From positions 62,001 to 126,000 of the forward strand of contig JALHQH010000004.1 of the NCBI GenBank assembly GCA_022842065.1: a DNA stretch of 64,000 nucleotides, in the 5' to 3' direction. The notes below the pieces were generated by a model that was not told where the DNA came from, searched no databases, and saw nothing but the letters and a program-made list of their open reading frames with translations. Below are positions 26,579 to 36,155 of this stretch, piece by piece (within the stretch, counting starts at the first letter, position 1; every line of letters begins with the position of its first letter). Source of the DNA: Caldilineaceae bacterium (lineage in GTDB: Bacteria > Chloroflexota > Anaerolineae > Caldilineales > Caldilineaceae). Position numbers and translations under genes: made by a program.

Positions 26579-27925
26579 TCAAGGGAGATCGCCTACTATC
26601 AGCTTTGCCACCTTTTGCCCCAGTTCCACCGCGTAATTTGTCCCGCGGTCCCATGGGTAGACTTGGCTCATGGAGGCAAAGTAGAGCCCCGGCAACGGGG
26701 TGCGGATAGCAGGGATCATTTCTAGATAGCCGACGGGGGGCACCGGTTGCGCATACTTGGCCTGATGTACCCAGGCCCCGGTGATCCAACTGGGATCAAA
26801 GTCGGGGTTGAATTTGCGCAGGTGCGGGGTAAATTCGGCAACTAATTCGGCCGCACTCAGGCGGAAATAGCGATGGTCAGGATCCAGATAGTCGCCCAGA
26901 TAGAGTAGGTGATCTCCCCCATAGTGGCGCGGATCGACCATATTGGTATGTTCGACCAGTGCCAGAAAAGGGAACCCTTCCTGCTTGGGCAGGTTGACCC
27001 AGTACGAGCCATTGGCCATCAACTGCCGGTCCAGCGCCACCGTGAGCACGACCGCGCCCATACTCTTCAAGCCGGCCAGTTGCTGCAGATAATCAGCCGG
27101 CAACTCAGGTGCAATCCGCCCCATCAAACCGGGGCTGACGGTGCTCAGTACCACATCAAATGGGCCGACTTGTTCGCCCGCCACCGTCAAGGTATATTTA
27201 CCATCAGCCGTGCGTGCCAGCTTTTCAACGCCCTGGCCCGTGTGGATGGTAACCCCTTGCTGGTATAAGGGTGCCGCCAAGCCATCAACAAAGGCTTGAA
27301 AGCCACCGCGAAAGTAGATCAGTTGGGGGGTACGTTTATAGATGCGCGCCCAAAACCAGGCCAGATTGACTTCACGATAATGGGGTCCAAACTTGCCCTG
27401 TAACATGGGGCGCCAGATCACGTCGTGCCCCTTTTCCCCCATCCAGCGGGCCAGCCACTCATCGGCCAGCAATTTGTCAAAGTGCTGCCACGGCGGACGC
27501 GGATGATACTTCAGATAGGCAAGCACCAACCCAACCCGTAACCGTTGCCAGAGACTGATCTTGGGAAAACGCAGCAGCCGCAGCGGGCTATCCAGCGGGT
27601 AATCATGGCCCTGATGGTGCAGCACCGTCGTGGGGCTATGGACAGCCAGCCGATCGGCCATACCCAGCGCACGCGTCAACCCAATAATAGCATCATCATT
27701 GGTAAAGATATGATGGTAAAAATGTTCCAGCGGCCATTCCCAACTGTCATGGCCCTTGAAACCGGCTGCCAGGCCACCAAGTTGGGCACTTGCTTCAAAA
27801 ATGGTGATATCAAAGTGGTTGGCCGGTTGTTGACGCAACAGCTCATAAGCCGTCGTCAAGCCAGTCAGCCCACCACCAATCATCGCGACACGGATCGGAT
27901 TGCGTTGCGCTTGTGTTTCAGTCAT
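26579..27925 (-). CDS. FAD-dependent amine oxidase/desaturase-like oxidoreductase
   Basis: About 448 residues from ATG 27925, preceded by GGAAG; ATG 27946 and an even longer form are possible. VAMIGGGLTGLTTAYELL is the N-terminal dinucleotide-binding loop (GGGxxG), and ITIFEASAQLGGLAAGF is the ExxxxxGG segment of the amine oxidase/phytoene desaturase superfamily. YFRGGFQAFVDGLA and the C-terminal PLPGLYFASMSQVYPWDRG, near the FAD, complete the fold. Related bacterial proteins act as protoporphyrinogen-oxidase-like or UDP-galactopyranose-mutase-like enzymes. The substrate here is unknown. The gene stands alone, upstream of an A+T-rich repeat region. Confidence 0.75.
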   Translation of the reverse strand: MTETQAQRNPIRVAMIGGGLTGLTTAYELLRQQPANHFDITIFEASAQLGGLAAGFKGHDSWEWPLEHFYHHIFTNDDAIIGLTRALGMADRLAVHSPTTVLHHQGHDYPLDSPLRLLRFPKISLWQRLRVGLVLAYLKYHPRPPWQHFDKLLADEWLARWMGEKGHDVIWRPMLQGKFGPHYREVNLAWFWARIYKRTPQLIYFRGGFQAFVDGLAAPLYQQGVTIHTGQGVEKLARTADGKYTLTVAGEQVGPFDVVLSTVSPGLMGRIAPELPADYLQQLAGLKSMGAVVLTVALDRQLMANGSYWVNLPKQEGFPFLALVEHTNMVDPRHYGGDHLLYLGDYLDPDHRYFRLSAAELVAEFTPHLRKFNPDFDPSWITGAWVHQAKYAQPVPPVGYLEMIPAIRTPLPGLYFASMSQVYPWDRGTNYAVELGQKVAKLIVGDLP

Positions 27926-28008
27926 CTCTACCACTTCCGGGGGCATGGGTATACGGCGGCTGGGCAATACTGACAGGCGGCAGCAGCAAGCGCCCAACCA
28001 AGGATAAG

Positions 28009-28380
28009 TTAAGCCGCCATTGCCAACGCGCCAGGGCGCACCCCTTGATCCAGATGCTGCGCCAGATCAAGCTTTACGCGCTCATACATTTTGAGCAGAT
28101 CGCCGTCACTGCCTTTGTAGGATTGGACCGTTTGGGTCGCACAAAGGTAACAGCCCCGTAGAAATTTATAATTGTTGCTGTTGCAGCGTAAGCAGCCATC
28201 TAGCTCAATCATCATCAGCACAAAGGCCAGGCTATCGGGATGCGTTTCGGGCAAGGCCGCCACCCGGTCAACCAACGCTTGCCACTCTGGGCCACGCAGT
28301 TCGCGCAGGCTAGAGATGAGATGGGCAGGGAAGAGTAACTCAGCTTTGGTATGGATAATATATTCGTTTAAATCGGACAT
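28009..28380 (-). CDS. Conserved hypothetical protein with CxxC pairs
   Basis: 123 residues from ATG 28380 (an in-frame start at 28416 would add 12). Helical and acidic at the N-terminus, with a central LDGCLRCNSNNYKFLRGCYLCATQTVQSYKG segment split here as CLRC and CYLC. Two CxxC pairs 15 residues apart suggest a zinc or Fe-S site. The C-terminus (YERVKLDLAQHLDQG) is helical. I do not recognise the family. It is 83 nt upstream of the FAD oxidoreductase start on the same strand and could be cotranscribed. Confidence 0.5.
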   Translation of the reverse strand: MSDLNEYIIHTKAELLFPAHLISSLRELRGPEWQALVDRVAALPETHPDSLAFVLMMIELDGCLRCNSNNYKFLRGCYLCATQTVQSYKGSDGDLLKMYERVKLDLAQHLDQGVRPGALAMAA

Positions 28381-28470
28381 AATCACTCCTTCGTACACGC
28401 CGCCGGAAAAAGACAATTAGCCCTGGGCCGGCAGCAGAAATCTTCGTGTGCAATACGACCGTACACCTGC

Positions 28471-28953
28471 TTAAAAAGCCAGTTCAACATTGGGCAATTT
28501 CAAGGGCTGGATCAACTCCACTGGTTGACCAGACCGGCTTTGCAACAGCCCATTCAAGGTCACCAGCAATTGCGGCAGGTCACGCCCCTGCTCCTGACAG
28601 ATCTGCGCCAGTGTGGCATCCGGTTCGACGGCACAGCTACTACAGCCGCCCAGGTGAAAGCCGGCCAACACTTGGGCGGCCTGTGCATGTAACAGTTGCG
28701 CCTCGCGCACCGTTGTCGTGGGGGTGAAGGCCGCAGCGCCTGGCTGCCCTTGTATGATCTCGACGCGCAATTGGGCCTTGGTTGCGCTCAGTTCTTCGCG
28801 TAACTGGCGCAGCTCATCATTGGCTGTGAACAGGACCCGGTTATAACGATCCAGCCGCCGGGTCGCCGTCTGCAATTCCTGCTGTAATTTCCAGCTATAG
28901 CCCACGGCGATCAGGCCAATCAGTAACGCTAGCCAGCTAACAATTGTTCCCAT
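28471..28953 (-). CDS. Membrane-anchored DUF1858-like redox-disulfide protein
   Basis: 160 residues from ATG 28953. One N-terminal membrane helix (IVSWLALLIGLIAVGYSW) is followed by a coiled coil (about 22-70, LQQELQTATRRLDRYNR...). The C-terminal domain resembles the hybrid-cluster-associated redox-disulfide domain (DUF1858): AAQVLAGFHLGGCSSC with a CxxC, then DATLAQICQEQGRDLPQLLVTLNGLL. The pattern of CxxC, then helix, then LN is characteristic. The orientation would leave the CxxC on whichever side the coiled coil faces, probably the cytoplasm. Function is unknown; thiol redox sensing is a guess. Confidence 0.6.
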   Translation of the reverse strand: MGTIVSWLALLIGLIAVGYSWKLQQELQTATRRLDRYNRVLFTANDELRQLREELSATKAQLRVEIIQGQPGAAAFTPTTTVREAQLLHAQAAQVLAGFHLGGCSSCAVEPDATLAQICQEQGRDLPQLLVTLNGLLQSRSGQPVELIQPLKLPNVELAF

Positions 28954-29024
28954 CAAGATAACCTCGTCAGACGTAAAACGTAAAGCATTGCCCAAAGACC
29001 AAGGGGGACAATGTCATGGGCAAG

Positions 29025-29717
29025 CTACAAACTAAACTCATCACCGGGGGCTAAAACGACACAATCGATGTCGGTGGCACGGCGGAGCTTAGCGGCAAAG
29101 GCATGCGCATCCTGCACAATCGGCGGGAAGGTATTGTAATGAATGGGGATCACTCGCTTGGTCTGGACAAATTGGGCTGCCCGCACGGCATCATCCGGCC
29201 CCATGGTAAAGTTATCACCAATCGGCAACATGGCCAGATCAACGCCACCAAGTTCGCCGATCAGGCGCATATCATAGGTAAGCGCGGTATCGCCGGCAAA
29301 GTAGACATCATGGCCATCATTAAAGTTGATCAAAAAACCGTTGGGGTTCCCACCATTGCTGCCATCGGGCAGCGCACTGCTGTGGTGGGCAATCGTGAGC
29401 TTGACGCGGCCAAAGGGGAAGCTGTAGGCACCACCTGTATTCATGCCATGGCCATTGGCAGCACCTTGGTTAAGTAGCCAACTGACAACCTCGAAGTTCC
29501 CAATGACAGTAGCACCAGTTCGTTTGGCGAGCGCCGCCGCATCAGCAATGTGATCGGCATGGCCGTGAGAGACGAGGATAAAATCAGCTTCCAGCTCGTC
29601 GACACGGGCCGGGGCCAGGGGATTATGGGGGGCGAGAAACGGATCAATAACGAGCTTTACCCCATCGGCGTTCACCGTAAAAGTAGAATGGCCAAAATAG
29701 CGAAAGGTAATTGCCAC
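29025..29717 (-). CDS. UPF0173 metal-dependent hydrolase (beta-lactamase fold)
   Basis: 230 residues from GTG 29717, the usual length of the family; GGAGAAGAG lies just upstream, and a longer frame to 29786 is rejected. TFRYFGHSTF opens the fold. The metal motif is SHGHADHI, YFAGDTALTYDM provides the bridging Asp region, and KRVIPIHYNTFP the last His. UPF0173/YtkL-like enzymes bind two metals. Their physiological substrate is not known. It lies downstream of the nuo genes, separated by a hairpin. Confidence 0.85.
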   Translation of the reverse strand: MAITFRYFGHSTFTVNADGVKLVIDPFLAPHNPLAPARVDELEADFILVSHGHADHIADAAALAKRTGATVIGNFEVVSWLLNQGAANGHGMNTGGAYSFPFGRVKLTIAHHSSALPDGSNGGNPNGFLINFNDGHDVYFAGDTALTYDMRLIGELGGVDLAMLPIGDNFTMGPDDAVRAAQFVQTKRVIPIHYNTFPPIVQDAHAFAAKLRRATDIDCVVLAPGDEFSL

Positions 29718-29762
29718 AGTTCTCTTCTCCTCTCCGATACCTTGCTCTATTTGAAAACCAGT

Positions 29763-29795
29763 GAGCCAGACTTGCCGGGCGGGCAAGTCTGGCTC
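29763..29795. terminator. Hairpin terminator after nuoI
   Basis: A 14-bp perfect stem (GAGCCAGACTTGCC, 29763-29776, with 29782-29795; loop GGGCG) lies just past the nuoI stop codon on the minus strand. It is followed in that direction by a short GGTTTTC stretch. Confidence 0.6.
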
Positions 29796-29831
29796 CTGAG
29801 TTTCACACTTACAATTGAAAGCGGGTGAGCG

Positions 29832-30689
29832 TTACTCGCCGCTCTCCTTGCGCTGTTTTGCCTTTTCCGCAGCCTTGCGCTTGAGTTCATCCAAGCGCGC
29901 CTTCTTGGCAGCCGCATCATCCTCACCAGCCGCAGCGGTTGGTGCGGCAGCAGCCTCGCCAGCAGGGGCCTTGCCGGCAGCGGCGCGGTTGGCGGCCTGT
30001 GCTTTAAGCGCCTGCAACTCTTCGGGCGAGCGCTGGGGCTTGGCCGCGGCACCGCTGGCCTTATCCGCCGCAGCCTGGGCTTTGGCAGCGGCCTTGGCGG
30101 CCTCTTCGGCTTTTTCCTTGCGGCGTACTTCCTCTTCGGCGGCCCACTGTGTCGGCCACAGGGCGGCATAATACTCAACCGGCACCGTCAACTCAGCCTT
30201 GTCATAAACCAGTTGGGGATAACGATCATAGACCGCCAACTCAAAGTCATGGTTCATCTTAATCGCGTCAAAGGGGCAGAACTCGACACAGAAGCTGCAA
30301 CTCATGCAGACGGCGGCATCAATAAAAAATTCAGCCGGACGGGCCAACGGTTTGCCATTCGCATCACTATCGCGCACGATCCAAATACATTGCGGTGGGC
30401 AGACTTTGGCACAAATCCCACAGGCCGTACAGCGATCTTCACCCAGCTCCGTGTCCCAGATCAACATGGGAATGTAGCGGAAGCGTTCGGGCAAAAGGCG
30501 CTTTTCTTCAGGGTATTGAATGGTCAGCAACCCCTCTTGATCAATCGGCTGTTCCATAATGCGGCGGTTGTTGCCGAGGTTGATGCTGTCCGTATAGCGA
30601 CTGGGGACACCTTTGCGATCATCGATAAAGGTGTCCTTCACATGCTTTAAGGTAATCCCGAGCCCCTTAATCAATCCACTTCCGAACAT
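29832..30689 (-). CDS. nuoI: NADH-quinone oxidoreductase subunit I (two 4Fe-4S) with Ala/Lys-rich tail
   Basis: A 285-residue protein. The two ferredoxin-type clusters of NuoI are present: CTACGICAKVCPP and CMSCSFCVEFCPF, coordinating N6a and N6b between the peripheral arm and the quinone site. The conserved RYIPMLIWDTELGEDRC precedes the first. The core ends near residue 185 (VEYYAALWPTQWA). A tail of about 100 residues rich in Ala, Lys, Glu and Gln follows, predicted helical and charged, and not part of standard NuoI (about 150-180 residues). It is third in the nuoB-nuoCD-nuoI order, separated from nuoCD by a long A+T palindrome. Confidence 0.9.
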   Translation of the reverse strand: MFGSGLIKGLGITLKHVKDTFIDDRKGVPSRYTDSINLGNNRRIMEQPIDQEGLLTIQYPEEKRLLPERFRYIPMLIWDTELGEDRCTACGICAKVCPPQCIWIVRDSDANGKPLARPAEFFIDAAVCMSCSFCVEFCPFDAIKMNHDFELAVYDRYPQLVYDKAELTVPVEYYAALWPTQWAAEEEVRRKEKAEEAAKAAAKAQAAADKASGAAAKPQRSPEELQALKAQAANRAAAGKAPAGEAAAAPTAAAGEDDAAAKKARLDELKRKAAEKAKQRKESGE

Positions 30690-30706
30690 ATCTATCTCCT
30701 TAATAA

Positions 30707-30752
30707 TTAATTGAGAATGGAAAATAATTAATTATTTTCCATTCTCAATTAA
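30707..30752. terminator. A+T-rich palindrome between nuoCD and nuoI
   Basis: A perfect palindrome of two 23-nt halves (AATTGAGAATGGAAAATAATT type) fills the gap between the two genes. On RNA it would fold into one long hairpin ending in a run of A/U. It may attenuate nuoI transcription or protect an mRNA end. A related TTAATTATTAATTG/CCATTAATTATTA region lies at about 39420-39455. Confidence 0.55.
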
Positions 30753-30758
30753 CAATTT

Positions 30759-32552
30759 TTACCGATCCACTTCACCAAGCACGATATCAATCGCACCGAG
30801 AATCACGACCGCATCAGCAATCTTGTAGCCGACAGACATGGGGCCTAATGCGTTCAGATTGATGTAGCTTGGGGCACGCACATGGTAGCGATAGGCATTC
30901 GCTTTGCCATCACTGACCAAGTAAAAGCCGAGCTCACCTTTGGGCGCTTCGACGCGCGAGTAAACTTCACCTTCAGGTGGGCGCAGGGTGTAGCCACCCT
31001 TACCGCCCATGGTCTCGCCGCCTGGCAGATCACGCATGGCCTGTTTCAGAATTTTGACACTCTCCAGCGCTTCCAGCAGACGGATGTAATAGCGGTCGTA
31101 AATGTCACTATTGGGCAAGGTGGGAATAGCAAAATCAAAGCGGTCGTAGATCCCGTAGGGGTCAGCCTTGCGGATGTCATAGGCAATCCCAGCGGCGCGG
31201 ATCATTGGGCCACTCACGCTGAGCGACAGCAGATCTTTACCGGAGAGATAACCGACACCGCGACCACGAGCCTTAACGATTTCGTTGCCACTCAACATGC
31301 GATCCAACTCATCCAACACCGCGGGCAAGCGGGTATTGATCACATAGTTGGCCTTTTTCACCCAGCCCTCGGGCAAGTCGCGCACGACGCCGCCAAAGCG
31401 CAGATAGTTACACATCAAGCGCGAACCGCTCACTTCCTCAAAGAGGTCGAGGATCATTTCGCGTTCTTCAATGGCATAAAGCGCCGGAGTCTGTAGGGCA
31501 CCCAGGTCATTCAAGATAAAGCCAATCGACCACATGTGATTTACTATACGGGTCAACTCGGCCATAATCACGCGGATATATTGGGCGCGTTCGGGCACTT
31601 CGATCCCGGCCAACTTCTCGACTGCCAGAGCATAACCCCAGTTATTGCTCATGGAATTAATATAGTCGAGGCGGTCGGTATAGGGCATATTCATCAGCCA
31701 CGAGTTACGTTCACCGATCTTCTCGTGGTTGCGATGCAGATAGCCCATCTCCGGTTCGAGCGCCAGGACCGTTTCGCCTTCAATGCGGGCCAACATCCGG
31801 AAAACGCCGTGAGTGCTGGGATGGTGTGGCCCTAAGTTGACGACAATGCTCTCCGTGTCAAGCGTGCCTTCTTCATCATGGTGCGGGGCCTGACTGACCG
31901 GGACATAGGTTACCGGCGCTTCCCAAGATTCGGGATCCCAGCCGGCAGGATAGGTTGTATTTTTGCCCCAAGGCAGCCGTTCTTCGTGATAGTCGTAGCC
32001 TTTTGCCGGATGGCGGCTCTTGAAGGGTTTGGATTCCTCTTCAAAATAGGCTTCTTTCCAATCTTTGCGCATGGGGTAGCCCTGAAAGCCTTCCCACATG
32101 AGCACGCGACGCAGATTGGGATGACCGGCAAATCGAATCCCGTAAAGGTCGTAAACTTCACATTCCTGCAAATTGGCACCAGGATAAACCCCGGTGGCCG
32201 AAGGGATGGTATCACCAGCCGGCACACGGGTGCGCAGGGAAAGGTGACCACCTTTTTTTTGCGTGCTATAGAGATGATAGACTATCTCAAAGCGTTCGCC
32301 AACGCCGCTGCGCTGTTTGCCACCGTAATTTAAATAATCAACACAGGTTAGATTTGAGAGGAAATCGTACTGCTCTTTGTCACGTAAATGCGTCAACAAG
32401 GCAATCAACTTGTCCGGCGCAACCACGAGCGAAGAACCACTGTGGTCAGTCCACGTTCCAATGACGGCACCCGGCACAGCAGCGCTGTAGGGGAAGGTCT
32501 GCGCAGCGACAGGGTCGTTTTTAACCGGTGCGTCTGCAACTGTAGTTGTCAT
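30759..32552 (-). CDS. nuoCD: NADH-quinone oxidoreductase, fused subunits C and D
   Basis: 597 residues from ATG 32552, preceded by AAAAGG; an upstream in-frame ATG at 32618 is less likely. Residues about 20-185 are NuoC (30-kDa subunit; VYHLYSTQKKGGHLSLRTRVP, ANLQECEVYDLYGIRFAGHPNLRRVLMWEG reduced here to its core YDLYGIRF). Residues about 205-597 are NuoD (49-kDa; VVNLGPHHPSTHGVFRM, MGYLHRNHEKIGE, and a C-terminal SYINLNALGPMS...DIVLGEVDR). The fusion is known from several bacteria. This part holds the quinone-facing end of complex I. The membrane subunits are not encoded here. Confidence 0.93.
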   Translation of the reverse strand: MTTTVADAPVKNDPVAAQTFPYSAAVPGAVIGTWTDHSGSSLVVAPDKLIALLTHLRDKEQYDFLSNLTCVDYLNYGGKQRSGVGERFEIVYHLYSTQKKGGHLSLRTRVPAGDTIPSATGVYPGANLQECEVYDLYGIRFAGHPNLRRVLMWEGFQGYPMRKDWKEAYFEEESKPFKSRHPAKGYDYHEERLPWGKNTTYPAGWDPESWEAPVTYVPVSQAPHHDEEGTLDTESIVVNLGPHHPSTHGVFRMLARIEGETVLALEPEMGYLHRNHEKIGERNSWLMNMPYTDRLDYINSMSNNWGYALAVEKLAGIEVPERAQYIRVIMAELTRIVNHMWSIGFILNDLGALQTPALYAIEEREMILDLFEEVSGSRLMCNYLRFGGVVRDLPEGWVKKANYVINTRLPAVLDELDRMLSGNEIVKARGRGVGYLSGKDLLSLSVSGPMIRAAGIAYDIRKADPYGIYDRFDFAIPTLPNSDIYDRYYIRLLEALESVKILKQAMRDLPGGETMGGKGGYTLRPPEGEVYSRVEAPKGELGFYLVSDGKANAYRYHVRAPSYINLNALGPMSVGYKIADAVVILGAIDIVLGEVDR

Positions 32553-32640
32553 TGCTTCTACCTTTTCGTGTGATAAGCTCGATGGCCCAAGCCCGCTATA
32601 GCAGGGACAGACCATCAACCTGGTGTTGCATGCGTTCCGA

Positions 32641-33432
<792 letters not shown>

Positions 33433-33450
33433 AAAGCATTTTTCCTTATG

Positions 33451-33518
33451 GTCACAGGATGGTCACAGATTGTGACAAAAAGTAGTCACAAAATAGCCAC
33501 AGATTGTGACAAAAATAA
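33451..33518. promoter_or_regulatory. Tandem 34-nt repeat with GTCACA/TGTGAC sites upstream of nuoB
   Basis: Two direct copies (33451-33484, 33485-33518) each contain a GTCACA half-site and a palindrome (GTCACAGATTGTGAC at 33462-33476; GCCACAGATTGTGAC at 33496-33510). The region lies directly upstream of nuoB on its 5' side. The twice-repeated palindrome looks like a regulator binding site; the regulator is not identified. A TTGCTA-N16-TATTTT pair on the minus strand is a weak promoter candidate here. Confidence 0.5.
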
Positions 33519-33684
33519 GTAACAATGGAAAGTTAGCAAAATTGTACTGGATTGCCCCGGCAACTGCAACTTTGTAGGGCATCTAACATTCAGTACTGAC
33601 ACAACCAGCCCTGCTTATTCAGTCGCTACGTCAAGTGATGAACACCAGTGCCAGTCACTTACGCTCGTTATTTACTGAAATGGC

Positions 33685-34224
33685 TTAGGCTGGCACAGGC
33701 ATTGGGAGCCCAAATTGCTCCATCACCCAATAGGACCAGTTGGTCACCCGTTGGGGCGTCTTGTCCGGCTCATTATCATCATCCAAGGCCAGACCCATCA
33801 ACGTATTTTCAAAGACACCACGCGAAAATTCAAATTGGTATTCGCCGCGTGGCCAAAAACCGACCAGCTCGCCCCCCAAGGCAGCCACCTTGTTGCCGAT
33901 GATGCCGATGGCATCCACATAGGAGTTGGAATAGCCATATTGATCGCCATTGCCAAACAGGGCAATCTTGCGTCCAGCAAAGTTGACAACATCCAGTTCA
34001 TTAAATTTTAACGCCCAATCATCCTGCAATTCGCCGATGTTCCAGGTAGAACAACCAAAGATCAAATACTTATAGCTCTCCATGCCCTTTAAATTGCCCG
34101 ATGAAACAATCGTGGTATCAACCGTGGCGACACCACTGCGCTCAATCACCTGCTTGATTAACTGGGCCGCCCGTTCACCAGCACCAGTAGAGCTTCCGTA
34201 AAAGAGACCGATTTTTTCTGCCAT
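33685..34224 (-). CDS. Flavodoxin, long-chain type
   Basis: A 179-residue flavodoxin. The FMN phosphate loop is FYGSSTGAGERAA, the STWNIGELQDDW and ALFGNGDQYGYSNSYVDA segments surround the isoalloxazine, and the length with its central insertion fits the long-chain (FldA-like) class. It should carry single electrons at low potential, for example in place of ferredoxin under iron limitation or for radical SAM enzymes. A radical SAM gene is divergent on the other side of the upstream gap, so a functional link is possible but not shown. Confidence 0.9.
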   Translation of the reverse strand: MAEKIGLFYGSSTGAGERAAQLIKQVIERSGVATVDTTIVSSGNLKGMESYKYLIFGCSTWNIGELQDDWALKFNELDVVNFAGRKIALFGNGDQYGYSNSYVDAIGIIGNKVAALGGELVGFWPRGEYQFEFSRGVFENTLMGLALDDDNEPDKTPQRVTNWSYWVMEQFGLPMPVPA

Positions 34225-34535
34225 TATCTCATCCTGTACGTTAGGTTTTATCTATTTATGCAAGGAGCCAATTGTGCGTATGCGAAAGTTTGGTGGCATT
34301 ATAACCGCGCAGCTAAGTAGCTGTCAAGTAATTTTTTTCACAAGCTACATATTAGTTTATTCTTAAAGTCTATTGGCGAATAATTATCAACATTTTCATA
34401 AAAATTGACAAAATTGTGTCACCATGCTATATTGCCAATGGTTAGTGACAGTAAAGCAAGCTTGCGGATAGGACTTATCCTATGCCCCAAACGCGGGCGT
34501 TGCATAAGTTTTAGGAACAAAATTCGGAGGTAGGC
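34225..34535. other. Divergent intergenic region (flavodoxin / radical SAM)
   Basis: An A+T-rich gap of 311 nt between divergent genes. It contains a clear promoter for the radical SAM gene (34405-34433, listed separately) and, in its leader, an ATAGGACTTATCCTAT hairpin. About 30 nt further lies GCATAAGTTTTAGG, loosely related to the GGACTTACGCA repeat family. No gene is seen. Confidence 0.55.
34405..34433 (+). promoter_or_regulatory. Sigma-70-type promoter of the radical SAM gene
   Basis: TTGACA (34405-34410), a 17-nt spacer and TATATT (34428-34433) match the consensus closely and point toward the gene starting at 34536, leaving a leader of about 95 nt. Confidence 0.7.
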
Positions 34536-35930
34536 GTGGCAATTTCATGGCCCTGGAGCAAGAAGAAAACATCAAAGATTCTCTGGCTAGACCTGGGCGA
34601 TTTGGGCGATCTGGTCCACCCGGATGGGCCGCATGAGCAATGGCAGGATCATGGGTTGGGGTTGTTGCGCACGATCATGCACCAAAATGGGGTACTGACC
34701 GATATTGCCTCTACCCGCGCGGTGACCTCCTGGGAACAGTTGGCCAAGCAGATCAAGGGCTATGAGATGCTGCTGATGAATGTGCGCAGCTATACCTATC
34801 CGGTTGCCCTCAAATCGGCCCAACTTTTTAAAGAGCTGAACCCAGACGGTTTGGTGCTTGCCGGTGGGATGCATGCCACGGTGGCCCCTGATGAGATGGC
34901 CGAGGTCAAAGAGTTTGACAAAATCTGCAAAGGGCCGGGCGAGCGGGTGATCCTGGATCTGGTCCGTGATCCTGATGCGTTTCCACGGCTTTTTGACGGC
35001 GAAAGCGCACGCTCCATGGCCGAATGGCCGGCCATCGACCGCACACTGTGGCCAAAGCCAGCCAGTTGGAAGACCCGTCGCAACTTTAACTGGCCACTGG
35101 AGCCGCAATGTGGCTGGGGTCCTGGGCCAGTAGCGACGATTATCACCAGCCGGGTTTGTCCTTGGCAATGTGTTTTCTGCAATGAAAATTCCTACATTCC
35201 CAACATGGGGCGCAAGCCGGTCGACCAGGTCATCGATGAGCTAAATTATCTGGATCGCAAATATGGGGTTGGCTCGGTGGTCATCCACGATTCCATGTTT
35301 TTCCAGAATCCAAAATGGCTACGCGAATGGATCGAAAAATACCCGCGCCAGACGAAACGCTGGGTTTATTGGGCGGCCGGTCGTGCCGATACGGTCAAAC
35401 AGTGGCCCGATCTCTTCGAAGCGTTGATCAAGGAGACCAACTGGCGCACCATCTCGATTGGCTTTGAGTCGGGCAGTGATCGCATTTTGCGCCTGCTTAA
35501 CAAGGAGTGCACCGAGGAAGACAACTATTTTGCGATTGACTTGCTTAATCGCATCGGCGATGAGTTGGAGGTAAAGGGTGAACAGCCACCCTTCTTCTGG
35601 TCGAATATTATGTTAGGCATCCCTGGCGAAACCCATGAAGATGCCTTTAAGACCATGCGCATGCTCAAACGCATGAAGCGCGTCTTTCCCTCGATCTCAT
35701 TCTATGCCCCCTATCCAGGGTCAGCGCTTGGCAATCAGTTGCTGGCCGAAGGCAAAAGCCTGATGACCAAAGACAATTACCATCGTTTCCCGGATGATGA
35801 GAAGGTCAAGGGGATCGATTATCAATTTTACCGCGACCTGATTGCCGGCAAATATGACGGCGAGATTAACCGAGGGATCGCGGCCCTGCGTGGCGCGGAT
35901 CTTTACCAGGGTACCCTGATTAAAGCCTAA
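34536..35930 (+). CDS. B12-binding-domain radical SAM protein
   Basis: 464 residues from GTG 34536, with GGAGG about 6 nt upstream. The N-terminal part (about 15-140; HGLGLLRTIMHQNGV ... LVLAGGMHATVAPDEM) resembles a cobalamin-binding domain. The cluster motif CPWQCVFC (CxxxCxxC) starts the radical SAM barrel, and VVIHDSMFFQNPKWL, RTISIGFESGSDRIL and MLGIPGETHEDAFKTM are the usual later strands. The family includes methylases and ring-forming enzymes of lipids, cofactors and natural products; the substrate is unknown here. Two small genes follow closely and may be functional partners. Confidence 0.85.
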   Translation: MAISWPWSKKKTSKILWLDLGDLGDLVHPDGPHEQWQDHGLGLLRTIMHQNGVLTDIASTRAVTSWEQLAKQIKGYEMLLMNVRSYTYPVALKSAQLFKELNPDGLVLAGGMHATVAPDEMAEVKEFDKICKGPGERVILDLVRDPDAFPRLFDGESARSMAEWPAIDRTLWPKPASWKTRRNFNWPLEPQCGWGPGPVATIITSRVCPWQCVFCNENSYIPNMGRKPVDQVIDELNYLDRKYGVGSVVIHDSMFFQNPKWLREWIEKYPRQTKRWVYWAAGRADTVKQWPDLFEALIKETNWRTISIGFESGSDRILRLLNKECTEEDNYFAIDLLNRIGDELEVKGEQPPFFWSNIMLGIPGETHEDAFKTMRMLKRMKRVFPSISFYAPYPGSALGNQLLAEGKSLMTKDNYHRFPDDEKVKGIDYQFYRDLIAGKYDGEINRGIAALRGADLYQGTLIKA

Positions 35931-35944
35931 GTGGATCATACATT

Positions 35945-36151
35945 ATGAGCAGTTTTAGTAACCCACACTTTATGTATCTCTTCGAACTGAAGAGCGGCAA
36001 AAAAAAGCTTGCCTATGGTCAATCCCCGGCCGATGCACTCGACATTCTGCGCATTCGGCTGGATGAGACGGAGATGGCCGAGATTTTTCCCGACCGTTAT
36101 ATCAAAATCTCACAGCGCGAATTGCAGCAATATGTAAGTGAGTTGGGCTAA
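35945..36151 (+). CDS. Small conserved-looking protein downstream of radical SAM gene
   Basis: A 68-residue protein starting 14 nt after the radical SAM stop. FMYLFELKSGKKKLAYGQS reads as a beta-hairpin followed by an ADALDILRIRL helix and a DRYIKISQRELQQYV segment, a compact alpha/beta shape. Not recognised as a family. Its position and spacing suggest cotranslation with the radical SAM enzyme. It could be a partner or even a substrate, but it lacks a Cys- or Gly-rich core, so a RiPP precursor is not supported. Confidence 0.55.
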   Translation: MSSFSNPHFMYLFELKSGKKKLAYGQSPADALDILRIRLDETEMAEIFPDRYIKISQRELQQYVSELG

Positions 36152-36155
36152 CTTG

